Assembly: GCA_035629175.1 (NCBI GenBank)
Contig: DASPIL010000048.1
Location: 1-64,000, forward strand
DNA: 64,000 nucleotides
Direction: 5' to 3'
Origin: Verrucomicrobiia bacterium
Lineage (GTDB): Bacteria; Verrucomicrobiota; Verrucomicrobiia; Limisphaerales; DASXHY01
Shown here: piece by piece, positions 47,494 through 56,114 of the stretch
Numbering within the stretch: position 1 is the stretch's first letter
How the letters are laid out: the number at the start of each line of letters is the position of its first letter
Translations under genes and position numbers: made by a program
Notes under the pieces: model-generated
What the model saw: only the letters and a program-made list of their open reading frames with translations
What the model was told of the DNA's origin: nothing
Databases searched by the model: none

Positions 47494-49575
47494 TCAAACT
47501 GGTTTGTTGCCGGCCACGGATGCCGCAGTGGGATCGCTCAACGGAGTCGGCGGATTGCTTTTCCGTGAAATTGGGATGCGCAGGGTGAAGCACGCCCCCT
47601 GACCGAGGCCATCGCTATGCGCCGCCACGTCCCCGCCGAGTTCACGCGCAGCCAGCGCCGAACTGTGCAATCCAAAACCGTGGCCGTCCTTCTTGGTCGT
47701 GAATCCGTATTCAAAAAGGCGCTTGAAATGCTCGGCATCGATTCCGACTCCGTTATCCGTGACGGAGAGAGCCACGAAGCCGTTCGACGAGACGGCGCGC
47801 ACCACGAGCTTCTTGCCCGTGCGCTCCACCGCTCTCAATGCGTGTTTCGCATTCCGAACGAAGTTTACGAGAATCTGCAGAACCTTGTTTTTCTCGACCC
47901 AGACCTTCGGCAGGTCGGGGCTGTAATCCCGGACAACTTCAATGCCGTGACGGGACAGGGACCCCAGGTGGAACCGGAGCGAATCCTCCAAAATTGCCAA
48001 TGGATCCATCTGTTCGATCATGCTCCCCGGACTGGCATAGGTTTGCTGCATGCAAACGATCTCTTTGATGTGATCCACGCTCCCGCGAAATTGCTTCAAT
48101 TCCAGGAGAATCGCAGCGCGTTGCGCGGTGAGGCTGCGGGCGAGCTGATCCAGGTATCCCGGCAACAGCTTGCCTTTTGGATCGTTCGTCAAATACGCGG
48201 AAAGATCGCCTGAATGCTCGGTCAGGAGCGCGGCTGCTTTCGCGAGGCCAGTGCCGGGTAATTGATTCACTTCGCTTTCGATCAAGGCCGCCGACACGTT
48301 CATGCTGTTGATGACGTTCTTCACATTGTGCAGAACCCCTGTTGCGACCTCGGCGATTCCAGCCTCGCGCGATGCTTTGAGCAATTCCTTGTGAACACGC
48401 TCCAACTCACCCTCTGCCTGCTTGCGATCGGTGACGTCCAGCGCCGTTCCAACCCTTCCCGTCACATTCCCATCTGCTGAACGCAGCACTGCCGCGCGGG
48501 AATGCACCCATCGTATTTGTCCGTCCGAGCCGACAAAACGATATTCACATTCGAAGTCAGAGCCCTCGCGGCAACTGCGCGCTATGGTTTCCTGAACCCG
48601 CGCTCGGTCATTCGGGTGGATGCTTTGCATCCAGAGACTTGCGGTGGCCGATTCCGACTCGCTGCCCGTGAAGCGGCGGCAATAGGGATTGCTGTAAAGG
48701 ATTGTTCCCTTTCCGTCGGTGAGAAACACGCCAACGGGCGCTGAATCGCTGAGCGTGCGGAATCGGGCTTCGCTGCCACGCAGTCGTTCGTGGGCAGCGG
48801 AAAGTTCCAGTGCTGAAGCCCGGAGTTCTTCGTTGGCCCGCTTGAGGTCCGAGGTGCGTTCCGCGACATGGCGTTCCAGTTCTTCGCGGGTGTTTTCGAG
48901 CGCCGTCAACCTGCCCCGCGCTTCAATCTCGCGAAGCAGCCCGCGGCTGACAAATGCCGCGATCGCGGCGGCCAGGCTGGTGCCGATCGCGACAAGGGAG
49001 ATCAACTGGCCGCGGACCGTGATAAACTGGCCTTCAATTTCGTCCGTGATCGCCATGACCTCGCTTCCCTGAAAGGCACGGAAGGCTTCCCACGCAGCGT
49101 GGTAATCATTCAAGAGCGGCAGTACCTGTGAAATCATTCTGCCTCGCGCTTCCTCGTTGCGACCTCCCTCCATCATTATTCGCGTGGCCTCCCGGTATGC
49201 CGCCACGTAGGCGGCCCGCCGTTTTTCAACCGCATCAAGTAGTTGTTGTTCCGCAGCCGTTTCAGCGGTTTCAGTGGCACGCGACAGAAGAGCGGAGATG
49301 CGTGCGCTGTTTGATTCCCTTTGCTTGAGCAGAGCTTCGATTTGCGCTGAATCGTCGATTAGAAGGATGGTGAGCGTGATGCGGTTGTTTGCGGACGAAA
49401 GCTGCAGGGCGTCAATTGACAATTCAGCATGCTCCCAGCGTTGGGAAACAATCTTGTTCAGCTCATGCCGCATGCCGCTCATTCGGGCAAGACCCAGCCA
49501 CCCGACCGCCACCAGCACAAGCATCAGCCCGATAAACGCGACGCAGAGTTTCAGGACGATTCGCTTTGGATCCAT
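47494..49575 (-). CDS. PAS-domain sensor histidine kinase
   Basis: A 693-residue membrane kinase. The first helix (about 5-28) and second (about 195-215) flank a four-helix sensor region like chemoreceptor ligand domains. A coiled coil leads to a PAS domain with PAC (about 270-395: VGVFLTDGKGTILYSNPYCRRFTGSE). The phosphoacceptor is likely His in GVLHNVKNVINS, followed by an ATPase domain (NFVRNAKHAL, DNGVGI, GFGLHSSALAARELGG). No response regulator lies beside it. Convergent with the sugar transferase, 20 bases apart. Its 5' end is divergent to tyrS. Start at 49,575 is chosen over one seven codons earlier. Confidence 0.9.
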   Translation of the reverse strand: MDPKRIVLKLCVAFIGLMLVLVAVGWLGLARMSGMRHELNKIVSQRWEHAELSIDALQLSSANNRITLTILLIDDSAQIEALLKQRESNSARISALLSRATETAETAAEQQLLDAVEKRRAAYVAAYREATRIMMEGGRNEEARGRMISQVLPLLNDYHAAWEAFRAFQGSEVMAITDEIEGQFITVRGQLISLVAIGTSLAAAIAAFVSRGLLREIEARGRLTALENTREELERHVAERTSDLKRANEELRASALELSAAHERLRGSEARFRTLSDSAPVGVFLTDGKGTILYSNPYCRRFTGSESESATASLWMQSIHPNDRARVQETIARSCREGSDFECEYRFVGSDGQIRWVHSRAAVLRSADGNVTGRVGTALDVTDRKQAEGELERVHKELLKASREAGIAEVATGVLHNVKNVINSMNVSAALIESEVNQLPGTGLAKAAALLTEHSGDLSAYLTNDPKGKLLPGYLDQLARSLTAQRAAILLELKQFRGSVDHIKEIVCMQQTYASPGSMIEQMDPLAILEDSLRFHLGSLSRHGIEVVRDYSPDLPKVWVEKNKVLQILVNFVRNAKHALRAVERTGKKLVVRAVSSNGFVALSVTDNGVGIDAEHFKRLFEYGFTTKKDGHGFGLHSSALAARELGGDVAAHSDGLGQGACFTLRIPISRKSNPPTPLSDPTAASVAGNKPV

Positions 49576-49780
49576 AAGGTTACGGTGGCGACGCACGGTC
49601 GGCGCACCAGCCGTTATCGGACGTTATCGGCGGTTCCGTTGTGAAACTTTTTGGCCTTCGCTACACCGATCTTGTCCTTCTCAAGCCACGGCGACCGGCG
49701 AATCACGCCAAAAACCTGCTTGGGACGGACGGGCTCCGGGATTGGCAACGGCCACTGCCGTGCTTAGGCTGGGCGCTCTC

Positions 49781-51058
49781 ATGAGCATTCTTGAAGAATT
49801 GCAATGGCGCGGGCTGGTGGCGGATTGCACAGATGCCGCCGAGTTGGCAAAGAAGACCTCGGCGCCTGTCACCCTCTACTGCGGCTTCGATCCCACCGCC
49901 GACAGCCTGCACGTCGGCCATCTGGTGCCGCTGCTCGGGTTGCGACGTTTTCAGAATGCAGGCCACTTTCCCATCGCAGTGGCAGGCGGCGCGACGGGAA
50001 GCATCGGCGATCCCAGTGGCAAATCCGCCGAGCGCCAGCTCCTCACGAAGGAACAGATTCGTGCGAACGTGGAATCTGTCCGCCCGCAACTCGCTCGCCT
50101 CCTCGATTTCGAAACCACGGTCAACCCTGCGAAACTCGTTGATAATGCAGACTGGACCGCGGGGATGAGCTACCTGGACTTTCTTCGCGACATTGGAAAA
50201 CACTTCTCCGTAAACCAGATGGTGGGGAAGGAAAGCGTGCGCGCACGCATGGAGGATCGGGAAACCGGCATCAGCTACACGGAATTCAGCTACATGCTCC
50301 TGCAGGCATTCGATTTTTATGTGCTTTGCCGCGACCACAATTGCGAACTGCAAATCGGCGGCAGCGATCAATGGGGAAACATCACCGCAGGGATTGATCT
50401 CGTTCGCAAAAAGCTCGGCCGACAGGGATATGGCCTGACGCTGCCGCTGATCACGAAGGCCGACGGCACGAAATTCGGCAAGACTGAATCCGGCGCGATC
50501 TGGCTGAATCGAAACAAGACCAGCGTCTACCGGTTTTACCAGTTCTGGATCAACGCAGACGATCGCGACGTGGTGCGTTATCTGAAGTTTTTCACATTCC
50601 TGCCGCAGGAGGAAATCGCGGACCTTGAGGCGAAGCATGCGCAGAATCCCGGGACACGCGAAGCTCACAAGGCCCTTGCCAAGGCCGCAACCAACCTCAT
50701 CCACGGCGAGTCCGCAACCGCGGAAGCTGTGCGGGCGAGCGAGATCCTCTTCGGCGGAAATCTCGACGGGGTCACGGAAAACACGTTCAACGAAATCGTT
50801 GGCGAAGTTCCCACACGGGATCTGGAAAAGAACAAGCTCGATGGCGCGGGGCTCCCGCTGGTCGAACTGCTTGTAGTTTCCGGCCTGTGCGGCTCAAAAG
50901 GTCAGGCCCGCAAGGATATCGAAGGCGGCGGCGTGAACATCAACAACGTGCGCGAAACGAATTTCCAGCGCGCCGTCACGTCGAACGACCTTCTGTTCGG
51001 CAAGCACGTCCTGCTGCGCAAAGGCCGCAAGAACTACGTGGTTCTTAGCGCCCGCTGA
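49781..51058 (+). CDS. tyrS: Tyrosyl-tRNA synthetase
   Basis: A 425-residue class I aminoacyl-tRNA synthetase. The HIGH motif is HVGH at 44-47 following YCGFDPTADSL; the KMSKS-like motif is KFGKT within TKADGTKFGKTESG. GGSDQWGNITAG, a tyrosine-binding region, and a C-terminal S4-type domain (LPLVELLVVSGLCGSKGQARKDIEGGGVNINN) are all present. The ATG at 49,781 begins the canonical N-terminus; 169 upstream codons in frame overlap the kinase gene and are rejected. Confidence 0.97.
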   Translation: MSILEELQWRGLVADCTDAAELAKKTSAPVTLYCGFDPTADSLHVGHLVPLLGLRRFQNAGHFPIAVAGGATGSIGDPSGKSAERQLLTKEQIRANVESVRPQLARLLDFETTVNPAKLVDNADWTAGMSYLDFLRDIGKHFSVNQMVGKESVRARMEDRETGISYTEFSYMLLQAFDFYVLCRDHNCELQIGGSDQWGNITAGIDLVRKKLGRQGYGLTLPLITKADGTKFGKTESGAIWLNRNKTSVYRFYQFWINADDRDVVRYLKFFTFLPQEEIADLEAKHAQNPGTREAHKALAKAATNLIHGESATAEAVRASEILFGGNLDGVTENTFNEIVGEVPTRDLEKNKLDGAGLPLVELLVVSGLCGSKGQARKDIEGGGVNINNVRETNFQRAVTSNDLLFGKHVLLRKGRKNYVVLSAR

Positions 51059-51084
51059 AACGACTTGCCACAAACCCGTATTGA

Positions 51085-52341
51085 TCAGCGCCCGGCTTTC
51101 GCCACTTCGACGATGAATGAGTGCGATGCGCCGAACAGGTTCGCGCGAAAAGCAATCCACTTTCCGTCCGGCGTGAACTGCACGTTCGGTTCCAGCGCGT
51201 AATTGTGATTTTTCATGTTTACCAACCGCTCGGATCGGAACACGCCGGTTTGGATCAGCTTCCGATCTTCGCTTAATGGGCCATTGGGAATGGCCGTCAT
51301 TTCCGGGCGAAACAGGTAAATCCATTTTCCGTCCTGCGCCTTCGCAACTGATCCTTCGTGTCCGCCGTCACCCGCGAACAGTTTTCCATCAGGTGAAATG
51401 TTGTAGTGCACTGACCATTCATCGCGCTGCAACTGATACCATGTCCGCGCGCCCGTCTCGATTTCATAACCCGCCAGCCAAAACACCTGGCCTCTCGGCG
51501 TTTGCAGGTCGTACCAGATGGTTTTACCATCGGCACTGAAGAATTCATGCCCCGCAATCTCCATCTGCATGGTGCGCGGGTGAATGGCTTTCAAGCCCGT
51601 GCCATCCGCCCGGATGGTCCAAAGCCGGTCAAGCAGGTGCCATGGCCCTTCATGGCAGAACAGGATCAATTGCGGATCCATCGGTGACATTTGAACGTGG
51701 TTCAACCAGTCGGTTGAAGAATGGAATGTTCGGCTTGCGCCATCACTCACATTCATTACAAACATCTGCATCGGCAAACGCGCGCGCAGGCGGCGCAGCA
51801 TCCATGTCCCCTTGCCTTCGTCCGGGCGGCGGAACATCGCGTCCCGTTCGGCATCCGATTGCGGCGGGCGTTCGACGAAGCTCCCCGCCAGCAATGTCTC
51901 ATCTGCATTGATGGCCAGCATGGAGCCGCGGCCGGTTCCCGGCACATTGCCAACCCGGCGGGTGATTTTCGTATCAAGGTGCGTGCAGTATACCGTTGCG
52001 GCATCACCTTCCCGTTTTACATAAAACACCTGGCGGGTCTTGCGGCCCACAATGATGCCGCTCTGGTTCGTCGAAAACCTTGTGTCAGGCACCACCAACG
52101 CGATTTCCCGGTTCTGCAGGTTAACGGTGGAAATTCCGCCAGGCGTGGTCATCACCATCTTGTCGCCGCTCGCGGTGAACGCGTTCTGATGAAAATAAAG
52201 GCTTTCGCTTCCCGGTTCAGTGGACAGCCGCACCACCCGGTGCCCGGTGTCTCGATCGATCCATTCGCGGGGCGGCTCTTCCGCAGCGTTGACAACAGGG
52301 ACCAGCAAACAACAAGCGATGGAAACGAAACGAAGTCGCAT
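51085..52341 (-). CDS. Secreted oligogalacturonate lyase-like protein (PL22)
   Basis: A 418-residue protein with a signal peptide (about 1-19, VVNA). The mature part is a seven-bladed beta-propeller type with REWIDRDTGHRVVRLSTEPGSESLYFHQNAFT, GHEFFSADGKTIWYDLQTPRG and NPQ-like MSPMDPQLILFCHEGPWHLLDRLW, patterns of oligogalacturonate lyase. This family cleaves short pectin fragments and is usually cytoplasmic, so export is notable. It is divergent to a GH105-like hydrolase, 220 bases away, supporting pectin use. The later Met at 52,341 is chosen because it starts the signal peptide. Confidence 0.88.
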   Translation of the reverse strand: MRLRFVSIACCLLVPVVNAAEEPPREWIDRDTGHRVVRLSTEPGSESLYFHQNAFTASGDKMVMTTPGGISTVNLQNREIALVVPDTRFSTNQSGIIVGRKTRQVFYVKREGDAATVYCTHLDTKITRRVGNVPGTGRGSMLAINADETLLAGSFVERPPQSDAERDAMFRRPDEGKGTWMLRRLRARLPMQMFVMNVSDGASRTFHSSTDWLNHVQMSPMDPQLILFCHEGPWHLLDRLWTIRADGTGLKAIHPRTMQMEIAGHEFFSADGKTIWYDLQTPRGQVFWLAGYEIETGARTWYQLQRDEWSVHYNISPDGKLFAGDGGHEGSVAKAQDGKWIYLFRPEMTAIPNGPLSEDRKLIQTGVFRSERLVNMKNHNYALEPNVQFTPDGKWIAFRANLFGASHSFIVEVAKAGR

Positions 52342-52561
52342 AAATTTTTGAAGCGGGGCTGAACAGCGTGACGCCGGGTGCGGGCAAAAGGTGTCAGCAA
52401 ATCGGCTCGACAATCATCCCCAAAAATGGCGAGTGCTGACTAGGGGATTTTCCATAGACAGAAAAGTCCCGGCCGTTATTGTTCCCGCACCCGCTGCCTG
52501 GAAATGCGCGACAAAATCGCGACTCTCCGGCGCGACATTTCCACATCAACGCGAGCGAATC

Positions 52562-53698
52562 ATGAAAACAACACGCCGTGCCGGGCTGGCGATCGGATCA
52601 ACACTTCTCTGCGTCCTCACAGGCCTCGGCTGTGCCACAGGAACCGGGAAGCCGGAAGCATTTCAGCAGTGGCCCGCTGGAGCCGCGCCGGCCGAAGTTG
52701 GCAGGCGTATCGCCGAGAATTTCGCCGCCCGAAAATTTGATTTCGAGACCAATCCACGCCGCCAGTATGTCATCTATCCCGAGGTGTGCGCGTGGTACGG
52801 TTCCTTGACAACCACCAAGCTCAGCGGCGCCGATGAGTTGCGTCAAACCTTCATCCGGAAATTCGATCGCTTCCTCAATGAGGACGCAAATCGCATCTCC
52901 CCAAGTGCGCATGTTGATTATCGAGTTTTCGGCGCGGTCCCGCTGGAACTTTACCTTCAGACCGGGGACAAAAAATACCTGAACATTGGCAAACCCCTCG
53001 CTGACAAGCAGTGGGAGAACCCCACGCCCGACGGGGTCACGGCTGAGGCGCGGTATTGGGTCGATGACATTTACATGATCTCCGCGGTGCAGGTTCAGGC
53101 GTATCGGGCGACAAAGGATCCCGTGTATCTGGATCGCGCTGCGCTGACAGCGGCGACGTATCTCGATAAACTCCAGCAACCCAACGGGCTGTTCTTCCAT
53201 GCTGAAGATTCTCCATTCTATTGGGCTCGCGGAAATGGCTGGTACGCGGCCGGAATGGCCGAATTGCTGAGCGAGCTGCCTTCAAGCCATCCCCGGCACG
53301 CCCGCATCGTGCAGGGATTCCGCACCATGATGGCGTCCCTGCTCAAGTATCAAAGCAAGGAAGGCTTGTGGCGCCAAATCATCGATCGCGAGGAATCGTG
53401 GCTGGAGACATCGGGCACGGGCATGTTCGCGTTTGCAATGGTGACGGGCGTCAAACGCGGTTTCCTGGATGAGAACACTTACGGCCCCGCGGCTCGGAGA
53501 GCGTGGCTGGCGCTGGTGGATCGGCTCGATGAAAACGCGAATGTAAAAGACGTCTGCATCGGGACAGACAAGGCTTTCAAGGTGGTGGGTGAAGATAAGG
53601 ACGCCCAGCTCAAGTTTTATCTCGAACGGGGGCGGCGCACTGGAGATCTGCACGGGCAGGCTCCGATGCTGTGGACCGCGTCAGCGTTGCTGCGTTGA
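52562..53698 (+). CDS. Glycoside hydrolase GH105/GH88-like (unsaturated uronyl hydrolase), lipoprotein
   Basis: A 378-residue protein with a lipoprotein signal ending LTGLGC. An alpha/alpha-barrel with catalytic Asp168/Asp169 in YWVDDIYM, then WARGNGWYAAGM, LWRQIIDREESWLETSGTGMFAFAM and HGQAPMLWTASALL, is typical of GH105. Such enzymes remove unsaturated galacturonyl residues made by pectate or rhamnogalacturonan lyases. It pairs with the divergent lyase-like gene. The ATG at 52,562 begins the lipoprotein signal; 57 upstream codons are rejected. Confidence 0.9.
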   Translation: MKTTRRAGLAIGSTLLCVLTGLGCATGTGKPEAFQQWPAGAAPAEVGRRIAENFAARKFDFETNPRRQYVIYPEVCAWYGSLTTTKLSGADELRQTFIRKFDRFLNEDANRISPSAHVDYRVFGAVPLELYLQTGDKKYLNIGKPLADKQWENPTPDGVTAEARYWVDDIYMISAVQVQAYRATKDPVYLDRAALTAATYLDKLQQPNGLFFHAEDSPFYWARGNGWYAAGMAELLSELPSSHPRHARIVQGFRTMMASLLKYQSKEGLWRQIIDREESWLETSGTGMFAFAMVTGVKRGFLDENTYGPAARRAWLALVDRLDENANVKDVCIGTDKAFKVVGEDKDAQLKFYLERGRRTGDLHGQAPMLWTASALLR

Positions 53699-53716
53699 GC
53701 GCTGAGCGCTAACGCA
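53691..53716. terminator. Inverted repeat between convergent genes, possible bidirectional terminator
   Basis: TGCGTTGAGCGC (53,691-53,702) pairs with GCGCTAACGCA (53,706-53,716) with one bulge. The hairpin overlaps the stop codons of both convergent genes. No T run follows on either side, so termination would need another factor. Confidence 0.35.
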
Positions 53717-53906
53717 ATCCGCTGCCACTCTTGGTGCCCGAATCAATTCCTGTCTGCGTGGCGGTGTCGCTTCCGACACCCAACCCAGTCGTTCCGTGCA
53801 CGCGAATGGAATCGTGTGTCTCTGCGGGGGCATCTGCGCCGCCCTGGAATGTGGAGCAACCGGTAAGGGAGAGAAGCACTGCAGTGATAAGTGCGAAGGT
53901 TTTCAT
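53709..53906 (-). CDS. Small lipoprotein, unknown function
   Basis: A 65-residue protein with a lipoprotein signal (MKTFALITAVLLSLTGC). The mature 49 residues are Gly/Ser/Thr-rich and probably disordered. The Met at 53,906 begins the signal, so the 55 upstream codons are rejected. Its role is unknown. Confidence 0.7.
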   Translation of the reverse strand: MKTFALITAVLLSLTGCSTFQGGADAPAETHDSIRVHGTTGLGVGSDTATQTGIDSGTKSGSGLR

Positions 53907-54181
53907 GGTCTTTGTTTCCGTTCTAGTTTGAGCTGGGACTGTTCCGGCAGTCACTCCCGGAACAGTCCCTACGCTCAACCGGCTTCCCCCTTTTCCCAAG
54001 CCGATCTTCCCCACCCCATATAGACCTCTTCGTAACGCCATCAATCTATCGCTGGCGGATTTTGCGGCCATGGGGAAAAAGAAGTAAAACGCACGAAAGA
54101 ACTACTGCGGGTGAACACCCCGGGGAAATCGCCCCAAGAGCGGCATCATTGCTTTGGGGCACACCTGTGCCAGTCTTCTCT

Positions 54182-54721
54182 ATGCGAACGAAACTGACGA
54201 AACAAACCGTTCGAAAGCGCGCCCCGCGCCGGAAGCGCGCCGCAACGGCGGATATCCTCGGTAGCGGTCCGCCCGAGGACAGACCAATCCCGGCCAGGTG
54301 GAAACGCCATTACCAGCGGCTTTTGCAGGTTCGCGCCTACCTGACGTCGCGGCAGGACGACCTCGTGAAAGACGCGAAGGAAGATCAGAGCAGCTTCAGC
54401 CTCCATATGGCGGACGCCGCCACAGACAGCTTTGATCGCGACTTTGCGCTAAGCCGCGCCTCGTCGGAACAGGAGGCGTTATATGAGATCGATGAAGCCA
54501 TTGATCGCATCCGGGAGCGCACCTACGGCATTTGCGAGTTGACTGGGAAACCGATCGACGAAGCGAGGCTCGAGGCAATTCCCTGGACCCGCTTTTCATT
54601 GGAAGCTGAGGAAATACTCGAACGTGAAGGTCGCGTTCAGCGCGCTCACCTGGCACCCAGGGCAGCCGTGCCCCGGCATTCAGGCGACGAACGCGGGCCT
54701 TCGGAAAAAGAATCGGAGTGA
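54182..54721 (+). CDS. DksA/TraR-like protein with eroded zinc finger
   Basis: A 179-residue protein. The first 25 residues are very basic. Residues about 40-110 form the DksA-type helical hairpin (RWKRHYQRLLQVRAYLTSRQDDLVKDAK, DSFDRDFALSRASSEQEALYEIDEAIDRI). The zinc-finger region reads RTYGICELTGKPI...RLEAIPWTRFSLEAEE. Only Cys118 remains of the four Cys, the others being Thr, Trp/Ala and Ser. DksA proteins act in the secondary channel of RNA polymerase with ppGpp. Start at 54,182 is chosen to begin the basic N-terminus. Confidence 0.83.
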   Translation: MRTKLTKQTVRKRAPRRKRAATADILGSGPPEDRPIPARWKRHYQRLLQVRAYLTSRQDDLVKDAKEDQSSFSLHMADAATDSFDRDFALSRASSEQEALYEIDEAIDRIRERTYGICELTGKPIDEARLEAIPWTRFSLEAEEILEREGRVQRAHLAPRAAVPRHSGDERGPSEKESE

Positions 54722-54724
54722 TCC

Positions 54725-55285
54725 TTGCAGGAAACTCGAGGAACTTCAGAGGCGCGCCGACTGCGTGGCGACAATCTGCAGACCATGCGGGTTGTCGAAC
54801 GCAATATTCGCGCGTTGCTCGACCACAGAAAAGTCGAAGAGAAATCGCGTTCCCTGGAATCGCGCTGCGCGGACTGCATCACGCAATTCGCCGGCAGCAT
54901 GAAGTTCGTTTACATCCACCTTGTGGTTTTCGGCCTTTGGATATTCGTGAACCTAGGATGGATACCGTTCATCCCGCGCTTCGATCCAACATTTGTGGCC
55001 TTGGCGATGGTGGCGTCCGTTGAGGCCATCTTCCTTTCGACCTTTGTGTTGATCACCCAGAATCGCATGGCCGAGATGGCGGACCGCCGCGCCGACCTGG
55101 ACCTGCAGGTGAGTTTGCTTTCGGAGCATGAAATCACCCGCATGATTACCCTGTTGCGGGCTGTCGCGGATCGATTGGGAGTCAAAGAGGCGGCCAACCC
55201 TGAATTAAACGAACTCGAGCAGGACGTGCATCCCGAGCGCGTTCTCGACACGATCCAGGAACACACTAACCGCCGATCCCGCTGA
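54725..55285 (+). CDS. DUF1003 membrane protein
   Basis: A 186-residue protein. Residues about 65-115 have two membrane helices (FVYIHLVVFGLWIFVNLGWIPFIPRFDP and FVALAMVASVEAIFLSTFVLITQNRM) followed by ADRRADLDLQVSLLSEHEITRMI, the DUF1003 pattern. The TTG start is supported by GGAG six bases before it, at 54,715-54,718, inside the preceding gene. It is likely co-translated with the DksA-like gene. Function is unknown. Confidence 0.85.
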   Translation: MQETRGTSEARRLRGDNLQTMRVVERNIRALLDHRKVEEKSRSLESRCADCITQFAGSMKFVYIHLVVFGLWIFVNLGWIPFIPRFDPTFVALAMVASVEAIFLSTFVLITQNRMAEMADRRADLDLQVSLLSEHEITRMITLLRAVADRLGVKEAANPELNELEQDVHPERVLDTIQEHTNRRSR

Positions 55286-55486
55286 GCCCTGCCGCGCCCC
55301 GGCCGCGCAATTTCTGCGCTGCAGGATACTGAAACTGAGCAGGCGTTGCGCGATCCCTCCGTTTCCGAGGGCGAAAAGGCCCAAAATGCCGATTGGCACG
55401 ACGGCTGCATTGAAGACCAGGCTCGCCGGCGCGATGTTCCGGCGAAAACCAAAACCCAGAACACATAGAACACAGGAGTGGCAATA

Positions 55487-56047
55487 ATGAAACTGAGCAA
55501 AGCTTTATCAATCGCCGCGATGGCCCTGACCATCGCGACGACCGGCGCGATCGCGCAGAATGAAGGCGGCAATCAGGGAAATCGCCAGCGCCAGGGCGGA
55601 GGAAACGGTGGTGGTGGTGGTGGATTCGGAGGCGGCAACTTTGATCCCGCCGAGTTCCAGCAACGCCGGCTCGAACGCCTGCGCGAAAGCATGGGTGCAA
55701 GCGATGACGGCGAATGGAAGGTGATCCAGGAACGCGCCCAAAAGGTTTGGGAAGCGCAGTTGAGCGTCGGCGCGATGCGGATTCGCGGCGGCGGCCGCGG
55801 CGGTGGTGGCGGCGGCGGCGGATTTGGCGGCGGACGCGGGAATTTCCAACCCAGTCCAGAGGCCGAAGCCCTGCGCAATGCCATCGACAACAATGCGCCC
55901 ACCGAACAATTGAAGGCAGCGCTCCAAAAATATCGCGACGCCCGCAAAAGCCGCGAAGCTGCACTGGAGAAAGCCCAGGCTGATCTCAAGCAGATCCTCT
56001 CGGTGAAACAGGAAGCCGTTGCCGTGAGCCAGGGATTGCTGGATTGA
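55487..56047 (+). CDS. Secreted glycine-rich protein
   Basis: A 186-residue protein with a signal peptide (about 1-24, AIAQ). Two Gly-rich linkers (about 40-48 and 100-120) flank helical parts: EFQQRRLERLRESMGASDDGEWKVIQERAQKVWEA and LRNAIDNNAPTEQLKAALQKYRDARKSREAALEKAQADLKQIL. The pattern recalls periplasmic helical proteins in Verrucomicrobia and Planctomycetes of unknown role. GGAG ten bases before ATG 55,487 fixes the start. It lies 67 bases upstream of the type II secretion operon. Confidence 0.75.
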   Translation: MKLSKALSIAAMALTIATTGAIAQNEGGNQGNRQRQGGGNGGGGGGFGGGNFDPAEFQQRRLERLRESMGASDDGEWKVIQERAQKVWEAQLSVGAMRIRGGGRGGGGGGGGFGGGRGNFQPSPEAEALRNAIDNNAPTEQLKAALQKYRDARKSREAALEKAQADLKQILSVKQEAVAVSQGLLD

Positions 56048-56114
56048 TCCGTTCGTGCATCAATCACCACTCTGAAGTTTTGCGGCGGCTTCCGGGCCGC
56101 CGCATCCCATTTAA

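Noticed and set aside
49274-49780. Long N-terminal extension of TyrS
   Set aside because: It overlaps the kinase gene and lacks synthetase character; the normal TyrS N-terminus starts at 49,781.
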